Shown here: positions 1 to 6,116 of the stretch, one piece after another | Layout of the letters: each line of letters starts with the position of its first letter | Numbering within the stretch: position 1 is the first letter of the stretch | Source of the DNA: Thermomicrobiales bacterium | GTDB lineage: Bacteria > Chloroflexota > Chloroflexia > Thermomicrobiales > UBA6265 | DNA: 6,116 nucleotides | Direction: 5' to 3' | Assembly (NCBI GenBank): GCA_030446955.1 | Contig: JAUJMG010000264.1 | Span: 1 to 6,116, forward strand | Notes under the pieces: model-generated | What the model saw: only the letters and a program-made list of their open reading frames with translations | What the model was told of the DNA's origin: nothing | Database searches by the model: none | Made by a program: the position numbers and the translations under genes

Positions 1-42
1 GCGGTCGGCGGGGAGGAGCCGCACCGCGTACCGTTTCTCCAT
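1..42 (-). CDS. N-terminal start of a possible IS630-family transposase (partial, runs off left edge)
   Basis: Reading leftward from an ATG at 42-40 gives 14 open codons, MEKRYAVRLLPADR, before the window ends. A Shine-Dalgarno-like GGAG lies 7 nt upstream of this ATG on the minus strand, which supports a real start. The pattern M-x-K-x-Y-x-V-x-L-x-x-x-x-R resembles the opening of many IS630-family transposases, which begin with a short beta strand followed by a helix-turn-helix. If so, this is the promoter-proximal end of an insertion sequence whose bulk lies left of the window. Fourteen residues are too few to be sure; another small protein with a similar start is possible. It is divergent from the kinase-phosphatase gene at 244. 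Confidence 0.4.
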   Translation of the reverse strand, partial: MEKRYAVRLLPADR

Positions 43-95
43 GACGGGACTCCCAAGGGTGCTCCGGCAGGTCGCTGCACCCAGGCTAGGCCCAC

Positions 96-146
96 CCTAC
101 CTATCCGTCAATCGACCTTGCATGCGCCATTAGAAGGATAGGTAGG
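96..146. repeat. 11-bp perfect inverted repeat with 29-nt spacer
   Basis: CCTACCTATCC at 96-106 is matched exactly by its reverse complement GGATAGGTAGG at 136-146. The 29-nt interval (107-135) carries TTGCAT (118-123), and TAGGAT (143-148) partly overlaps the right arm; together they could be a weak rightward promoter, but the 19-nt spacing is poor. The repeat lies about 54 bp upstream of the putative leftward transposase start, so it could belong to the terminal or subterminal structure of that element. It could also be a binding site for a dimeric regulator between two divergent genes. It has no T-tract and the loop is long, so a terminator is unlikely. The rest of 43-243 shows only a 10-bp palindrome, GGCTGCAGCC, at 165-174. 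Confidence 0.55.
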
Positions 147-233
147 ATATCCGCCTGCTATTGTGGCTGCAGCCTACGTCGCGGCAGCCTCGCGGTCGCG
201 CCCCGTACAACACCGGCGATGCACAAGTTGAGC

Positions 234-246
234 GAGGTAGCTATTG
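234..246 (+). promoter_or_regulatory. Ribosome binding site fixing a TTG start
   Basis: GAGG at 234-237 is followed by 6 nt and then TTG at 244-246. The codon at 238-240 in this frame is TAG, so translation cannot begin further upstream, and there is no other usable start codon before the P-loop codons. This site therefore decides the start of the kinase-phosphatase gene. Confidence 0.65.
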
Positions 247-1587
247 ACCGGTCCCCACCCAGTCCAGATCTCCATCCCCGCCCTCTCGCTCGTCGTCCTG
301 ATCGGTCCCTCGGGGGCTGGCAAGTCGACGTTTGCGCGGGCGCACTTCAAGCCGACCGAGATCCTCTCCTCGGATGCCTGCCGGGCGCTCGTGTCGGACG
401 ACGAGAACAACCAGGCCGCAACGCGCGACGCCTTCGACGTCCTGAACTACATCGCCGCCAAGCGCCTCGCCAACGGCCGCCTGACCGTGGTGGACGCGAC
501 CAGCGTGCAGCCCGAGGCACGCCGCAAGCTGGTCGCCCTCGCCCGCGAGTACCACGTGCTGCCCGTCGCGATCGTGCTGAACCTGCCGGAGCAGATCTTC
601 CACGACCGCAACCGGACCAGGCGGGACCGCGACATTGGCCCTCACGCCATCCAGCGCCAGGCGCAGCAGATGCGCCAGGGGCTCCGGGGCCTCGCGCGGG
701 AAGGCTTTCACTCCGTGCACGTGCTCCGTGCTCCCGACGAGGTCGCGGCGGTGACGATCGAGCGGCGGCCGCTCCGTTGCGACCGGCGGTTCGACCACGG
801 CCCCTTCGACCTCATCGGCGACGTCCACGGCTGCTTCGACGAGTTGCGGTCTCTCCTGGAGCAGCTCGGCTACGGGGTGGACGCGCGACCGGAGGAGGAC
901 GGCGCTCGCGGGTACGCGGTGACGCCGCCGCCGGGACGCAAGGCCGTCTTCATCGGGGATCTGGTCGACCGCGGCCCGAAGATCCCGGACGTGCTGCGCC
1001 TGGCGATCGGCATGGTGAGGGCCGGCACCGCGCTCTGCGTGCCCGGCAACCACGACGCCAAGCTGGTCAAGGCGCTGCGCGGCCGGAACGTGAAGATCGC
1101 CCACGGGCTGGCCGAATCCCTCGCCCAGGTGGAAACCCAGCCTCCAGCGTTCCGGGCGCGGGTCGCCGACTTCCTGGACCGGTTGGTCACCCACTACGTG
1201 CTGAACGACGGCAAGCTAGTGGTCGCGCACGCCGGCATGCCGGAGACGATGCACGGGCGCGCGTCCCACGCCGTGTGCGACTTCGCGCTCTACGGCGCCA
1301 CCACCGGCGAGATCGACGCCCTCGGCCTGCCCGTCCGCCTGAACTGGGCGGCTGACTACCGCGGCGAGGCGATCGTCGTCTACGGCCACACCCCGGTGGC
1401 AACGCCGGCCTGGCTGAACCGGACCATCAACATCGACACCGGCTGCGTCTTCGGCGGCGCGCTGACCGCACTGCGCTACCCTGAGATGGACCTTGTCTCG
1501 GTGCCGGCCCGCCGCGTCTACGCCCAGCCGGCGCGCCCCTTCCTCCCAGGGCCTGAAAGCGAGATCCCTGTCCATTCCACGCCGTAA
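244..1587 (+). CDS. Two-domain polynucleotide 5'-kinase/3'-phosphatase (Pnkp-like, no ligase module)
   Basis: A 447-residue RNA-end-healing enzyme. The N-terminal kinase module (about 1-170) transfers an NTP gamma-phosphate to 5'-OH ends. It has the P-loop GPSGAGKST (21-29), the SSDACR segment with D44 and R47, VVDAT (82-86), and lid arginines near R122 and R129. The second module (about 186-425) is a binuclear metallophosphoesterase that removes 2',3'-cyclic or 3'-phosphates: GDVHG (192-196), GDLVDRGP (238-245), GNHD (268-271), AHAG (328-331), GHTP (381-384) and ID (397-398). From memory, these residues line up with the catalytic set of Clostridium thermocellum Pnkp at a constant offset of about six, so both active sites look intact. 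That family is about 850 residues, with a C-terminal adenylyltransferase. Here the protein ends at the linker (VYAQPARPF, 425-433). The start is TTG: an in-frame stop lies at 238-240, no other ATG/GTG/TTG precedes the P-loop, and GAGG sits 6 nt upstream. No Hen1 gene is adjacent. Confidence 0.9.
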   Translation: MTGPHPVQISIPALSLVVLIGPSGAGKSTFARAHFKPTEILSSDACRALVSDDENNQAATRDAFDVLNYIAAKRLANGRLTVVDATSVQPEARRKLVALAREYHVLPVAIVLNLPEQIFHDRNRTRRDRDIGPHAIQRQAQQMRQGLRGLAREGFHSVHVLRAPDEVAAVTIERRPLRCDRRFDHGPFDLIGDVHGCFDELRSLLEQLGYGVDARPEEDGARGYAVTPPPGRKAVFIGDLVDRGPKIPDVLRLAIGMVRAGTALCVPGNHDAKLVKALRGRNVKIAHGLAESLAQVETQPPAFRARVADFLDRLVTHYVLNDGKLVVAHAGMPETMHGRASHAVCDFALYGATTGEIDALGLPVRLNWAADYRGEAIVVYGHTPVATPAWLNRTINIDTGCVFGGALTALRYPEMDLVSVPARRVYAQPARPFLPGPESEIPVHSTP

Positions 1588-1673
1588 CTACCCACCTGCA
1601 GCAGCGAATCGCCCTGGATGTCGGTCTCGTCACCCTTTCGGAGGGCAAGCTGGGCCGGTGAGCCAAGGCCTGC

Positions 1674-1702
1674 ACCTGAACTAAGCCAGACTAGTCTATA
1701 AT
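1674..1702 (+). promoter_or_regulatory. Probable sigma-70-type promoter of the toxin-antitoxin operon
   Basis: A consensus -10 hexamer TATAAT lies at 1697-1702, in the only AT-rich patch of the neighbourhood. A 17-nt spacer would place the -35 at 1674-1679 (ACCTGA), which is a poor match, so the promoter would rely mainly on its -10. Transcription would start near 1709, inside the palindrome at 1705-1718, giving a leader of about 33 nt before the antitoxin ATG. No convincing terminator for the preceding gene is visible in 1588-1690. Confidence 0.55.
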
Positions 1703-1704
1703 CG

Positions 1705-1718
1705 ATCAATCGATTGAT
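1705..1718. promoter_or_regulatory. 14-bp perfect palindrome, likely antitoxin operator
   Basis: ATCAATCGATTGAT is its own reverse complement. It starts 3 nt after the TATAAT box and covers the expected transcription start; the overlapping ATCGAT at 1701-1706 adds a second partial half-site. Phd/YefM-family antitoxins bind palindromes over their own promoter, alone or with the toxin, so this is the expected place for an autoregulatory operator. The assignment to this antitoxin is inferred from position and symmetry. Confidence 0.6.
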
Positions 1719-1741
1719 GGAACAAAAACTAGAGGTGCAGG

Positions 1742-2050
1742 ATGACACGGACCATGAGCGCCACAGAGGCCCGGGTGCATTTCGGCGAGTTGATGCGGAG
1801 AGTGGTCGAGGGTCAGGAACCGGTGATCGTCGAGCGCGGAGGCAAGCCGCAAGTCGTGGTGCTCTCGGTAGCGGAGTACGAGCGGTTACGAGGAGAGAAG
1901 ACGGAGCCGGACGACTGGTGGGATCGCGCGAAAAGATCCCGAGAGCGTGTGGCACAAGAGCTGAACGGCCGCCCGTTCCCGGACATCACCGAACTGATTC
2001 ACGATATGCGAGAGGAACGGGATGCCCAAATCCTCGGCAATCTGCGTTGA
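1742..2050 (+). CDS. Phd/YefM-family type II antitoxin
   Basis: A 102-residue antitoxin that should neutralise the PIN toxin encoded directly downstream and repress the shared promoter. Residues 1-55 form the Phd/YefM DNA-binding fold: MSATEARVHFGELMRRV, then EPVIVERGGKPQVVVLS and AEYERL. The C-terminal part (about 56-102) is charged and probably the toxin-binding tail; it includes WWDRAKRSRERVAQ, PFPDITELIHDMREERD. The length is typical for the longer, PIN-associated members. AGAGG at 1731-1735 lies 6 nt before the ATG; a second in-frame ATG at codon 5 (1754) is possible but less well placed. Its last 29 nt overlap the toxin gene, implying coupled translation. Family assignment is firm; which toxin it inhibits is inferred from adjacency. 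Confidence 0.88.
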   Translation: MTRTMSATEARVHFGELMRRVVEGQEPVIVERGGKPQVVVLSVAEYERLRGEKTEPDDWWDRAKRSRERVAQELNGRPFPDITELIHDMREERDAQILGNLR

Positions 2051-2450
2051 CGCGAACCTGGTTCTCCGGTTCGTTGCCAGACAGGAGGACGAGGTCGTTA
2101 CGAATCTCTGGCACCGCTGGCGCATTGAAGATCGGGCATTTGTCGCGCCCATGCTCCTCCGATACGAGGTGACGAACGCGCTCCATCGACTCCGACGCGC
2201 GGGAACGCTGACAGATGCCGGGGCGCACGAGGCCCTTCGCTCGGCAATTGACCTACCGATCAAGCTCCACGCTGATGCTGAGTTGCACGACGGCGCCCTC
2301 GACTTTGCCGCGCGCTTCGACCTGCCGGCCGCCTACGATGCCCACTACCTGGCGCTGGCCGACCAACTCGGCGTCCAGTTCTGGACCGCCGACCGCCGCC
2401 TTGCCCACGTGGTTGGGCCGCATCTTCCCTGGGTGCGGATCGCGGAGTAG
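2022..2450 (+). CDS. PIN-domain ribonuclease toxin (VapC-like)
   Basis: A 142-residue PIN-domain protein, the likely toxin of the pair: a Mg2+-dependent endoribonuclease when free of antitoxin. The four acidic positions expected for the PIN active site are present: D10 in ICVDAN, E49 in LRYEVTNALHR, D106 in AAYDAHYLALA and D124 in WTADRRL. The length is normal for VapC-type toxins and the reading frame is intact, so it should be active. GAGG at 2012-2015 sits 6 nt before the ATG, inside the end of the antitoxin gene. The target RNA cannot be told from sequence; tRNAs and the 23S sarcin-ricin loop are known targets of relatives. VapC is usually paired with VapB; a Phd/YefM-type partner for a PIN toxin is a recognised mixed combination, so a plain vapC symbol is not assigned. 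Confidence 0.88.
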   Translation: MPKSSAICVDANLVLRFVARQEDEVVTNLWHRWRIEDRAFVAPMLLRYEVTNALHRLRRAGTLTDAGAHEALRSAIDLPIKLHADAELHDGALDFAARFDLPAAYDAHYLALADQLGVQFWTADRRLAHVVGPHLPWVRIAE

Positions 2451-2454
2451 GCGC

Positions 2455-2577
2455 TCAGCGCCCGGGAGCGTTCGACGCCGCTGATCGTCTGGCGGGACGG
2501 ATCTGCTCCGCGTGGTCGTGAGCGTGGGCGGCGTAGATGCGTAGCCATCCCCCGACGCTGTACGAATCTCGCCTACC
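2455..2577 (-). pseudogene. Possible decayed C-terminal remnant of a DinB-like protein
   Basis: On the minus strand a frame ending at TGA 2457-2455 encodes a stretch with WLRIYAAHAHDHAEQI (codons 2547-2500), preceded by DSYSVGG. This resembles the last helix of DinB/DfsB-like four-helix proteins, where a histidine-rich H-x(2-4)-H segment supplies metal ligands. Upstream (2578 rightward) the frame stays open but is low in recognisable protein character and runs into the antisense of gltB, so no complete gene is present. It may be a relic left between the toxin gene and gltB by deletion. The similarity is judged by eye over about 20 residues and could be chance in GC-rich DNA. No other feature, and no clear terminator, is visible in 2451-2668. 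Confidence 0.33.
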
Positions 2578-2668
2578 GTCATTCACCCGCCCCAGCCACC
2601 GCGCGGGCAGTGCGTCGGCCGGTATGCCCGTACGCCCCCCTCGCTCGACTCCCCGACCCGTCCCTGCC

Positions 2669-5600
2669 TCAGTCCGCCACGACCTTCATCTCCGTCTCGT
2701 CGGGCACCGGCGACGCGGCGGCGAGGGTCGCCAGCGGGACCACCGTCCACATCTGCGCCAGCGTCTCGCCCCACCGCTTCAGCGACGCGGCGGCGTGGGT
2801 GCTGCGAGTGAGCAGGACGTGCCGCTCCAGCAGCGACCGCAGCGCCGCGGCATCCTCGGACGGCGCGAGACGCTCCAGCAGCACGGAGTCCGGGTTGATC
2901 CGGCCCTCGAACGCGCCTTCGGCGTCCAGGACGTAGGCCGTGCCGTTGGTCATGCCCGCGCCGAAGTTACGCCCGGTCGGACCCAGCACGACCACCGTCC
3001 CCCCGGTCATGTACTCGCAGCCGTGATCCCCGACGCCCTCCACCACCGCGACCGCGCCCGAGTTGCGGACCGCAAACCGCTCCCCCGCCCGGCCCGCCAC
3101 GTAGAGCGCGCCGCCGGTGGCGCCGTAGAGGATCGTGTTGCCGGCGATGACCTGCGGCCGGTCGAACCCGGCCTGACGCGGCGGCCGCACCGCGATCTCG
3201 CCCCCGCTCATCCCCTTGGCGACGTAGTCGTTCGCCTCCCCTTCCAGCAGCAGGCGCATCCCGTCCACCGCAAAGGCCCCGAAACTCTGCCCCGCGCTGC
3301 CGGTGAAGCGGCAGGTCACCCGCCCGGTCGGAAGGCCGGCGCTACGGCGGCGGGCGATCTCCCCGGAGAGCTTGGCTCCCACCGTCCGGTGCTCCGTCCG
3401 GATCGGAGCGACCGCGCTGACCGGGCGTCCGTCCTCCAGCGCCGGGCCGGCTGCCCGCAGGATCCGGTCGTCCAGCGTCTCGCCCTCACGCTGGATGTCC
3501 AGGGATCTCTTGCGATCCGCCTCCGCGGCCGGTGCGGCGAAGAGCCCGCTGAGGTCGAGCAGCCTACCCCGCCCTGCGACCGTCTTGGCCGTGAGCAGGT
3601 CGGAGCGGCCGACCAACTCATCCAGGGAGCGGGCGCCCAGGGACGCGAGCAGTTCGCGGATGGACTCGGCGAGTCGCGTGAAGTAGGCGATCACCTGCTC
3701 GGGGGTCCCGGCGTACTTGGCCCGCAAATCCTCCCGCTGGGTCGCGATGCCGGTCGGGCAGGAGTTGAGGTGGCACTGGCGGGCCATGTCGCAGCCGATC
3801 GCGACCAGGACCGAGGTCCCGAACCCGAACTCCTCTGCCCCCAGCATCGCCGCCACGGCGACGTCCTCGGCCGTCTTCAGTCCCCCGTCCGTGCGGAGCC
3901 GGACGCGGGAGCGGAGCCCGTTCATCACCAGCGTCTGCTGTGTCTCCGCCAGACCCAGCTCCCACGGGCACCCCGCGTGCTTGATCGAGGCCAGTGGCGA
4001 GGCGCCGGTGCCTCCGGAGTGGCCGCTGATCAGGATGTAGTCCGCTTGCGCCTTGGCCACCCCCGCCGCAACCGTGCCGACACCCGCCTCCGCCACCAGT
4101 TTGACCCCGATCTTGGCCCGCGGGTTGACCTGCCGCAGGTCGTAAATCAGTTGGGCCAGATCCTCAATGCTGTAGATGTCGTGGTGCGGCGGCGGCGAGA
4201 TCAGCGGCAGACCCGGCACCGCGTAGCGCAGCCGGGCGATGAACGGCGTCACCTTGAAGCCGGGGAGTTGCCCTCCCTCGCCGGGTTTCGACCCCTGGGA
4301 GATCTTGATCTCCAACTCCTCCGCCCGGGACAGGTAGGTGGCGGTGACCCCGAACCGGCCGGAGGCGACCTGCTTCACCTTGGAGTGGGGCACGTCCGGC
4401 CCCGGCTCCTCGTACCAGTGGGGATCCTCGCCCCCCTCGCCCGAGTTGGAACGGGCGCCGAGGCGGTTCATCCCGATCGCCAGCGTCCGGTACGCCTCCG
4501 GGCTGAGCGCTCCCAGCGACATCGCCGTGACGACGAACCGCCGCACGATGGCGTCGATCGGCTCCACCTCCGCCAGCGGCACGGGAGCGCCGAGCGGTTT
4601 GAGCGCCATCAGGTCGCGCACCGCCGTCGGCGGCTGGGCATGGACACCGGCGCGATAGGCCTCGTAGTCGGCCGGGTCGCCGCTGTTGACCGCCTGCTGC
4701 AGCGCCGTGACCAACCCCGGGTTGAAGGCGTGCGGCTCGCCGTCCTTGCGGTAGCGGACCAGGCCCAGGTCCGGCAGCTTCGCGGTCGGTGCCGCGTACG
4801 CCTCCTCATGCCGGCGGCGCGCGTCCGCCTCGATCTCCGCCAGGCCGATCCCGCCGAGCCGGGACGGCGTGCCGGCGAAGTGGCGGTCGATCAACTCGCG
4901 CCCGAGGCCGATCGCCTCGAAGATCTGCGCCCCCTGGTAGCCCGTCGCTGTGGAGATGCCCATCTTGGCCGCCACCTTGAGCAGCCCGTTTTCCAGAGCC
5001 TGGACGTAGTTGCGCTTCAGGTCGCCCGGCGTCAATCCCTCGAAACCCCGCTGCCCGGCGAGGGCCGCGCTCGCGGCCAGGGCGAGGTACGGATGGACTG
5101 CCGCCGCCCCGTAGCCGATCAGCAGCGCGAAGCCGTGGATGTCCCAGATCTCGCCCGTGTCGGCGACGAGGTCCACCTTCGTGCGTAGCCCCTTTCGTAT
5201 CAGGTCGTGGTGGATCGCGCCCGTGGCCAGCGGCATCGGCACCGCGGCATGCCCCGCATCGACCCCGCGATCGCTGAGAACCAGCACCCCGCTTCCAGCA
5301 CGGACCAATGCCTCCGCCTCCGCCAGCAACCTGTCCAACGCCGCCCCGAGCGCCCCCTCGGGTGCATCCACCGGGAACAGGGTCGAGAGCTTCGCCGTCC
5401 GCACCGGACCGTCGCTGAGGCGAAGGATGGCCTCCAGCACGCCCTCGGTGAGGACCACGCTGGGCAGGTGAATCAGCCTCGCGTGGGCGGGATCCTCAAC
5501 CAGCGGGTTGCCTCGGGGGCCCAGAAAGGCGTCCAGGGCCATCACCCGGCGCTCCCGCAGGGAGTCGATCGCCGGGTTGGTGACCTGGGCGAAGCGCTGC

Positions 5601-6116
5601 CGGAAATAGGCGGCCAGCGGGCGCGGCCGCTCCGAGAGCACGGCCAAGGGCGCATCGTCGCCCATCGACCAGGTGGGTTCCTTCGCCTCCCCGGCCATCG
5701 GCTGGACGATCAGGCGGATGTCCTCCGCCGAGTAACCGAAGGCCCGTTGCACCGCCACGGCGGCGGCATCGGCCGGCGGTCGCAGCGGGCGGCCGTTCAG
5801 CGCAACCGGCCCCTCCGCGGCCGGCGCGGGGGCAGTCCCTGCCGGTTCGACGATGTCCAGCCGGACGCGACCCTCCGCGAGCCAGCCGGCGTAGGGCGCG
5901 CCGGAGGCGACCTCCGCCTTGATCGCGTCGTTGCGCAGCACCAGACCGCGGCCGGTGTCCACCACCAGCATCTGCCCAGGGCCGAGGCGCCCCTTCTCGA
6001 CGATCTCCGCCTGATCGATCTCGACCGTGCCGGCCTCCGAACCGGCGACCAGCAGGCCGTAGCGGGTCAGGGCGTAGCGGAGGGGACGCAGGCCATTCCG
6101 GTCCAGGGTCGCACCA
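2669..6116 (-). CDS. gltB: Glutamate synthase large subunit, C-terminal three-quarters (N-terminus beyond right edge)
   Basis: Large subunit of GOGAT, the cytoplasmic ammonium-assimilation enzyme that converts glutamine plus 2-oxoglutarate into two glutamates using electrons relayed from the GltD subunit. The frame is open from the right edge (codon at 6115) to TGA 2671-2669, 1148 residues. Visible order: the end of the class II glutamine amidotransferase domain (DRNGLRPLRY, 5-14); the central domain (about 115-400, WSMGDD, TNPAID); the FMN/synthase domain (about 455-830) with SGEGGEDPHW, KPGEGGQLPG, HHDIYSIEDL, SGHSGGTGASP; a C-x5-C-x4-C cluster motif (C775, C781, C786) for the 3Fe-4S centre; and the C-terminal GXGXG beta-helix (about 930-1065). 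Compared with the roughly 1,500-residue family, about 330-370 N-terminal residues, including the catalytic Cys, are missing only because the window ends. An internal Met at 5971 is not the start. gltD is not in the window. The gene converges on the toxin-antitoxin operon. Confidence 0.97.
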   Translation of the reverse strand, partial: GATLDRNGLRPLRYALTRYGLLVAGSEAGTVEIDQAEIVEKGRLGPGQMLVVDTGRGLVLRNDAIKAEVASGAPYAGWLAEGRVRLDIVEPAGTAPAPAAEGPVALNGRPLRPPADAAAVAVQRAFGYSAEDIRLIVQPMAGEAKEPTWSMGDDAPLAVLSERPRPLAAYFRQRFAQVTNPAIDSLRERRVMALDAFLGPRGNPLVEDPAHARLIHLPSVVLTEGVLEAILRLSDGPVRTAKLSTLFPVDAPEGALGAALDRLLAEAEALVRAGSGVLVLSDRGVDAGHAAVPMPLATGAIHHDLIRKGLRTKVDLVADTGEIWDIHGFALLIGYGAAAVHPYLALAASAALAGQRGFEGLTPGDLKRNYVQALENGLLKVAAKMGISTATGYQGAQIFEAIGLGRELIDRHFAGTPSRLGGIGLAEIEADARRRHEEAYAAPTAKLPDLGLVRYRKDGEPHAFNPGLVTALQQAVNSGDPADYEAYRAGVHAQPPTAVRDLMALKPLGAPVPLAEVEPIDAIVRRFVVTAMSLGALSPEAYRTLAIGMNRLGARSNSGEGGEDPHWYEEPGPDVPHSKVKQVASGRFGVTATYLSRAEELEIKISQGSKPGEGGQLPGFKVTPFIARLRYAVPGLPLISPPPHHDIYSIEDLAQLIYDLRQVNPRAKIGVKLVAEAGVGTVAAGVAKAQADYILISGHSGGTGASPLASIKHAGCPWELGLAETQQTLVMNGLRSRVRLRTDGGLKTAEDVAVAAMLGAEEFGFGTSVLVAIGCDMARQCHLNSCPTGIATQREDLRAKYAGTPEQVIAYFTRLAESIRELLASLGARSLDELVGRSDLLTAKTVAGRGRLLDLSGLFAAPAAEADRKRSLDIQREGETLDDRILRAAGPALEDGRPVSAVAPIRTEHRTVGAKLSGEIARRRSAGLPTGRVTCRFTGSAGQSFGAFAVDGMRLLLEGEANDYVAKGMSGGEIAVRPPRQAGFDRPQVIAGNTILYGATGGALYVAGRAGERFAVRNSGAVAVVEGVGDHGCEYMTGGTVVVLGPTGRNFGAGMTNGTAYVLDAEGAFEGRINPDSVLLERLAPSEDAAALRSLLERHVLLTRSTHAAASLKRWGETLAQMWTVVPLATLAAASPVPDETEMKVVAD

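Noticed and set aside
219..1355. 378-codon plus-strand frame and a 317-codon minus-strand frame over the kinase-phosphatase gene
   Set aside because: Both are compositionally biased shadows; the frame from 244 carries all kinase and phosphatase motifs.
1588..1690. Possible ligase-module remnant downstream of the kinase-phosphatase stop
   Set aside because: None of the three forward frames shows adenylyltransferase motifs or a credible continuation of the phosphatase linker; no terminator hairpin with a T-run was seen either.
2450..2462. GGCGCT-C-AGCGCC symmetry right after the toxin stop codon as a terminator
   Set aside because: The central loop would be 1 nt, or the stem only about 4 bp with a usable loop, and no T-tract follows on either strand.
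2537..5188. 883-codon open frame on the plus strand, antisense to gltB
   Set aside because: Its translation is low-complexity and rich in Arg, Pro, Gly, Ala and His with no recognisable domain, while the minus strand encodes an unmistakable glutamate synthase. It is a shadow frame caused by high GC third positions.
5971..5971. ATG at 5971 as the start of gltB
   Set aside because: The frame continues upstream to the window edge and encodes conserved amidotransferase residues (DRNGLRPLRY), so this Met is internal.
1..6116. CRISPR array, tRNA or rRNA gene, riboswitch
   Set aside because: No regularly spaced direct repeats, tRNA-like cloverleaf or rRNA-like segment was seen; the non-coding gaps are all under about 220 bp.

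Overview
The window comes from a high-GC bacterial chromosome (roughly two-thirds G+C by eye, strong G/C third-position bias). Chloroflexota (Thermomicrobia/Sphaerobacter-like) or Actinomycetota would fit the base composition, the gene style and the use of an RNA-repair Pnkp together with a Phd/PIN pair, but the taxonomic guess is weak because no rRNA or other marker gene is present.

Layout from left to right: (1) At the left edge, on the minus strand, are the first 14 codons of a gene whose N-terminus looks like an IS630-family transposase. Upstream of it lies a short non-coding stretch with an 11-bp perfect inverted repeat. (2) 244-1587 (+) is a complete polynucleotide 5'-kinase/3'-phosphatase related to the first two modules of bacterial Pnkp. 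It stops where the ligase module of the usual three-module protein would begin, and no Hen1 methyltransferase gene is next to it in this window. (3) 1742-2450 (+) is a type II toxin-antitoxin operon, a Phd/YefM-family antitoxin overlapping a PIN-domain (VapC-like) toxin by 29 nt. It is preceded by a good -10 box and a 14-bp perfect palindrome, a likely autoregulatory operator. (4) 2451-2668 separates two convergent transcription units and holds what may be the decayed C-terminus of a DinB-like protein on the minus strand. (5) 2669-6116 (-) is the large subunit of glutamate synthase (gltB), complete at its C-terminus and cut by the right window edge at its N-terminus.

The right half is ordinary housekeeping nitrogen metabolism. 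The left half looks like an accessory patch beside it: mobile-element edge, RNA-end-healing enzyme, toxin-antitoxin module and gene debris. The most unusual item is the ligase-less, apparently Hen1-less Pnkp. The genes do not form one obvious pathway. PIN nucleases are generally thought to leave 5'-phosphate and 3'-OH ends, which do not need the kinase or phosphatase, so a cut-and-heal link between toxin and Pnkp should not be assumed.
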